From: Bacteroidota bacterium
GTDB lineage: Bacteria; Bacteroidota; Bacteroidia; Chitinophagales; Chitinophagaceae
Length of the DNA: 64,000 bases
NCBI GenBank assembly: GCA_013289015.1
Contig: JABDAV010000002.1
Coordinates: 1 to 64,000 of the forward strand
Reading direction: 5' to 3'
Shown one piece after another: positions 61,269 through 64,000 of this stretch (positions are counted from its first letter, which is position 1; every line of letters begins with the position of its first letter). Position numbers and translations under genes: made by a program. The notes under the pieces are model-generated. The model did no database searches and was not told where the DNA came from. It worked only from the letters and a program-made list of their open reading frames with translations.

Positions 61269-63407
61269 ATGAAAAAGGTAATTAATATAAATTTTCAGGG
61301 CCGGGTAATTCCCATAGAGGAGACCGCCTATGAAATTTTAAAACGATATATTGATAGCCTGAGGCAATTCTTTGCGAATGAAGAAGGCAAAGACGAAATT
61401 ATAAACGACATAGAAAGCCGCATAGGTGAATTGTTTGATGAACAACTAAAAAAGGGCGCTCCTTGCATTACCGACGCCGATGTTGAAACTGTTATTGCAA
61501 GCATTGGCAGGCCGGAAGATTTTGAAGCCGATGATGCGGAATACCAGGGAACAAAAGCATCAGCAAATAAAACCTATGCTTCAGAAGCTGGCCCTCAGCA
61601 GGCATATGTGCGCCACGAAAGGTTTTACAGGGATGAAAACAATAAACTTATTGGTGGTGTTTGCGCAGGTTTGGCCAGTTATTTTGGTATTGACAAACTG
61701 GTTGTAAGAATACTCTTCGTGATCTTCACTTTTGCCTTTGCCTTTGGTATTGTGGCTTATCTTATTTTATGGGTAGCTATACCAAGTACGGCATCAGAAA
61801 AAATTGGTGCATACCGTAAACGTTTGTTTCGCGACCCGGAGAATAAACTCATAGGGGGTGTATGCGGTGGTTTGGCTTCTTATTTTGGTGTAAATGTCTG
61901 GATCCCGAGAGTTCTGTTTTTAATTCCGTTCTTATCTTTTGTAACAAACTGGAACCATTGGGGCGTATTTAATTTTCCCAATTTTATCAATCTCTCTTTT
62001 AGTCCCGGCGCAACATTACTCTATATTATTTTATGGCTTATAATTCCTGAAGCTGTTTCCACTTCAGACAAGCTTGAAATGAAGGGTGAAAAAATAGACC
62101 TGAACAGTATAAAAAATACGATTCAGAAAGATATGGAAGGCTTTGGCGAAAGGGCAAAAGATTTTGGTAAAGAGGTTGGCGAAAGAGCTTCTAAAATTGG
62201 AAGCGAAATTGGACAGCGTGGCAAGCAAATGGGTTCAGATGCAGGACATGCCGTGCGCAGATCCGGCAGAACCTTCGGCGATGTAATTGCACTGCTCTTC
62301 AAAATCTTTGCTTATTTTATATTGGCTGTTATTTTATTAGCCATTGTTGTTACTCTTTTTGGGTTAGGCATTGCAGCTACCGGGTTGCTTCCTTTTAAAC
62401 CATATATTATAGATAATGGCTGGCAAAGCATTCTTCTCTGGGGCACCTATATCTTCTTTATCTGGATCCCGGTTATTGGAATTATTACATGGATCGTACG
62501 GAAAATAACGCGTATAAGATCAAACAGCAACGTGATGCGTTTTGGTTTTGCCGCCATGTGGATATTGGGATGGATTTGCTTTATAGGATTACTGGCATCT
62601 TTAAGAAACGACTTCTCTTATCATAATAACCCTGTTGAAAATAATATAACACTCTCAAATGCAAGCATAGATAAAATGGAGGTTAAATTCAATAATAGCG
62701 ACAAATATTATTTCGACAATAATTTCTTTCATTTTGAACCATTTGCTTATGTTGATGAAGACACGGTTTCCATAAACAATATTCATGTGCGTATTTTAAA
62801 ATCCGGTAATGATAGCTTTAAAGTAAAAGTTTTGAAATTGGCTTATGGCACAACAAAGCTTGTTGCTGAACAGCGCGCAGACAATATAAATTTCAACATC
62901 AGTCAAACAGATTCGGTTTTAAATTTTGACAGAGGCATTCCGGTAACAAAAACAGATAAATTTCGCAACCAGTCGGTTTATGTAACCATTTATGTTCCGG
63001 TAGGAAAAAGAATTTATATAGATGACAATATTGGTTGGGGAAATGATTTTCATATTGATTTAGGAAATGACGTTGATGACTGGAACTGGAGGAGAAATAA
63101 TGAAGGATATGATTGGAGCAATAGTGTTGAATATATAATGACAAACGATGGGCTGAAACCTACGCATCCAACAGAGAATGATGATAATAACGATGATAAT
63201 AATTCAGACGACCAGCCGGCATCTCCTGCTCCTCCTGAAAAACCCGGCAAAGCTGATTCTTCAAAATATCATTATCAGCCTCCTTCTAATAATTCTTCAA
63301 CCGATACAATTAAGAAGGAAGCAAGCATCAATAATTCATCGAATATTAAATCAAGGGTAAACATTACAGATATCGCGTCTTCATTTTTTGAAAGGCTGTC
63401 TTTATAA
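61269..63407 (+). CDS. Double PspC-domain membrane protein
   Basis: This 712-residue protein has an N-terminal cytosolic part (residues 1-115, INFQGRVIPIEETAYEILKRYIDSLR) and two consecutive PspC units: FYRDENNKLIGGVCAGLASYFGIDKLVVRILF (about 117-150) and LFRDPENKLIGGVCGGLASYFGVNVWIPRVLF (about 185-220), each followed by a membrane span. A helical linker (about 270-330) precedes four or more membrane spans, and a long periplasmic beta-rich domain (about 455-620) and a low-complexity Asp/Pro tail end it. PspC partners the phage-shock envelope-stress response; PadR-PspC pairs occur in many Bacteroidota. Downstream lies a hairpin terminator. Confidence 0.9.
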   Translation: MKKVININFQGRVIPIEETAYEILKRYIDSLRQFFANEEGKDEIINDIESRIGELFDEQLKKGAPCITDADVETVIASIGRPEDFEADDAEYQGTKASANKTYASEAGPQQAYVRHERFYRDENNKLIGGVCAGLASYFGIDKLVVRILFVIFTFAFAFGIVAYLILWVAIPSTASEKIGAYRKRLFRDPENKLIGGVCGGLASYFGVNVWIPRVLFLIPFLSFVTNWNHWGVFNFPNFINLSFSPGATLLYIILWLIIPEAVSTSDKLEMKGEKIDLNSIKNTIQKDMEGFGERAKDFGKEVGERASKIGSEIGQRGKQMGSDAGHAVRRSGRTFGDVIALLFKIFAYFILAVILLAIVVTLFGLGIAATGLLPFKPYIIDNGWQSILLWGTYIFFIWIPVIGIITWIVRKITRIRSNSNVMRFGFAAMWILGWICFIGLLASLRNDFSYHNNPVENNITLSNASIDKMEVKFNNSDKYYFDNNFFHFEPFAYVDEDTVSINNIHVRILKSGNDSFKVKVLKLAYGTTKLVAEQRADNINFNISQTDSVLNFDRGIPVTKTDKFRNQSVYVTIYVPVGKRIYIDDNIGWGNDFHIDLGNDVDDWNWRRNNEGYDWSNSVEYIMTNDGLKPTHPTENDDNNDDNNSDDQPASPAPPEKPGKADSSKYHYQPPSNNSSTDTIKKEASINNSSNIKSRVNITDIASSFFERLSL

Positions 63408-63431
63408 AATAGGTTAAGGTTGGGACTAAGC

Positions 63432-63465
63432 AGAACCCTTGCTGATTTCAGCGGGGTTCTTTTAT
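63432..63465 (+). terminator. Intrinsic terminator after the PspC-domain gene
   Basis: AGAACCC (63432-63438) with GGGTTCT (63454-63460), and inside GCTG with CAGC, form a hairpin followed by a T-rich run, 24 bases after the stop. Confidence 0.8.
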
Positions 63466-63470
63466 TTTTG

Positions 63471-63752
63471 ATAGTCATATTATGTTTAACGGGTAAGCAT
63501 AGAGTTATCCTGAAAGGATTTCAACGGCAGATTGAGAACGCTGACCACCAGGTATCATTGCTGATAGCTGTAAGTATAGCTTTGCACACAAACCTGCTTG
63601 AACCATTTGTAAATGTTTTGCCCGAAGAATTGCGCATTATCCAACGGGAAAAAGATTTAAATAACCAGATAGATGATCTGAAAAAACAAAAGGATGATAC
63701 TATTAAAGAAAGAGATATTTATAAAAATATTTTGATGCAGGGCAAATCATAA
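63471..63752 (+). CDS. Possible small coiled-coil protein, start unclear
   Basis: The frame that ends at 63752 encodes a plausible protein in its later part: a hydrophobic stretch (SLLIAVSIALHTNLLEPFVNVLP) and a charged helical C-terminus (EELRIIQREKDLNNQIDDLKKQKDDTIKERDIYKNIL) with coiled-coil character. It has no ATG or GTG. The earliest start, TTG 63420, would run through the terminator, so a start downstream of the TATTTTTG box is more likely, with no canonical codon visible before residue V-I-L-K. I do not recognise a family. It may be real but the N-terminus is not determined. Confidence 0.35.
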   Translation: MVILCLTGKHRVILKGFQRQIENADHQVSLLIAVSIALHTNLLEPFVNVLPEELRIIQREKDLNNQIDDLKKQKDDTIKERDIYKNILMQGKS

Positions 63753-63811
63753 TTTTATTTGATTGAACAATCAAGTAATTTGTATTTTGCCATAATAACA
63801 AACTTGCTTTT

Positions 63812-64000
63812 ATGGAAACAATTCCTGTGGTTGACCTTGCCGGTTTTTTAAGCAACGATACAGGTAAGAAAAATGCGTTTGTAAATGCATTGGGCAAAGC
63901 ATACGAAACAGTTGGTTTTGTATCTGTAAAAAATCATGGAATTCCCGATGCGCTTATTCATGGCCTGTACAGTGAAGTACAACGGTTTTTTTCACTTCCG
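63812..64000 (+). CDS. 2-oxoglutarate/Fe(II) dioxygenase, isopenicillin N synthase-like, partial
   Basis: The window ends inside this gene; the first 63 residues are present. METIPVVDLAGFLSNDTG and the later KAYETVGFVSVKNHGIPDALIHGLYSEVQRFFSLP are the DIOX_N-type beginning of isopenicillin N synthase-like oxygenases, in which a GF.....HGI segment is a hallmark. The iron-binding HxD...H motif lies beyond the window. These enzymes use iron and 2-oxoglutarate or related cofactors to oxidise small molecules. The family is likely; the substrate is not readable. Confidence 0.82.
   Translation, partial: METIPVVDLAGFLSNDTGKKNAFVNALGKAYETVGFVSVKNHGIPDALIHGLYSEVQRFFSLP

Larger units (their letters stand above)
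63408..63811. other. Gap with terminator, promoter-like box and a doubtful reading frame
   Basis: After the PspC stop come a terminator (63432-63465) and a TATTTTTG box (63463-63470), with TTG at 63440-63442 lying 20 bases upstream of the box. A frame open to 63752 is discussed separately. No other gene is visible before the dioxygenase ATG at 63812. Confidence 0.6.

Overview
The window looks like a piece of a moderately AT-rich Bacteroidota chromosome, most likely a free-living member of the Chitinophagaceae or a close relative (the family-level call is inference). Three things point there. Many genes are preceded by the Bacteroidota promoter box TAnnTTTG. Families largely restricted to this phylum occur (DUF2851, DUF5606, DUF2480 and Bat proteins). 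Repeats typical of these genomes are present, including a GC-rich repeat that inserts in frame as PLQGGQGG. There is no rRNA, CRISPR array, prophage or complete insertion sequence. The only RNA gene I can support is tRNA-Leu(UAG).

Layout. 0-8.7 kb: a UbiA prenyltransferase gene broken by an internal inversion, then maf, a DUF2851 protein, OsmC, a secreted protein, an unusual 21-bp phased repeat array in front of lipA, tRNA-Leu, trigger factor, a PhnP-like hydrolase and a helix-hairpin-helix protein. 8.7-17.7 kb: acyl-CoA dehydrogenase, a lone TrpF-like protein, a lipoprotein, an SDR enzyme, a YjjG-type phosphatase, an M3 peptidase, DUF5606 and ComB. 18-28 kb: a very large SNF2 helicase with two SWIM-like metal motifs, a LOG protein, a YciO/Sua5 protein, gcvT with a repeat inserted in its coding frame, and recQ. 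27.6-28.4 kb is a 0.8-kb gene-free block of nested repeats.

28.4-38.5 kb: a KdsD-like isomerase followed by mannose-1-phosphate guanylyltransferase (sugar-nucleotide supply for the cell surface), nadA, a PpiD/SurA-type periplasmic isomerase, DUF2480, two Bat genes, a class D beta-lactamase lipoprotein and kbl. 38.8-50 kb: a nitronate monooxygenase-like enzyme with a dicarboxylate/cation symporter, a Tat-exported Gfo/Idh/MocA protein, an MscS-type channel, an M23 peptidase, a Bcp peroxiredoxin, a PIN toxin whose antitoxin gene is frameshifted, and a GH78 rhamnosidase-like enzyme. 50-64 kb: a GH3-type acyl-adenylating enzyme beside FabG, a SulP transporter overlapping a beta carbonic anhydrase (a probable bicarbonate module), msrB, adk, asnS, a membrane patatin-like protein, a PadR/PspC pair and the start of a 2-oxoglutarate dioxygenase.

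Most of this is core metabolism and envelope biology. The non-ordinary signal is mainly in the spaces between genes: the 21-bp array before lipA, several families of palindromic intergenic repeats, and three lesions or insertions inside genes (ubiA inversion, gcvT insertion, antitoxin frameshift).
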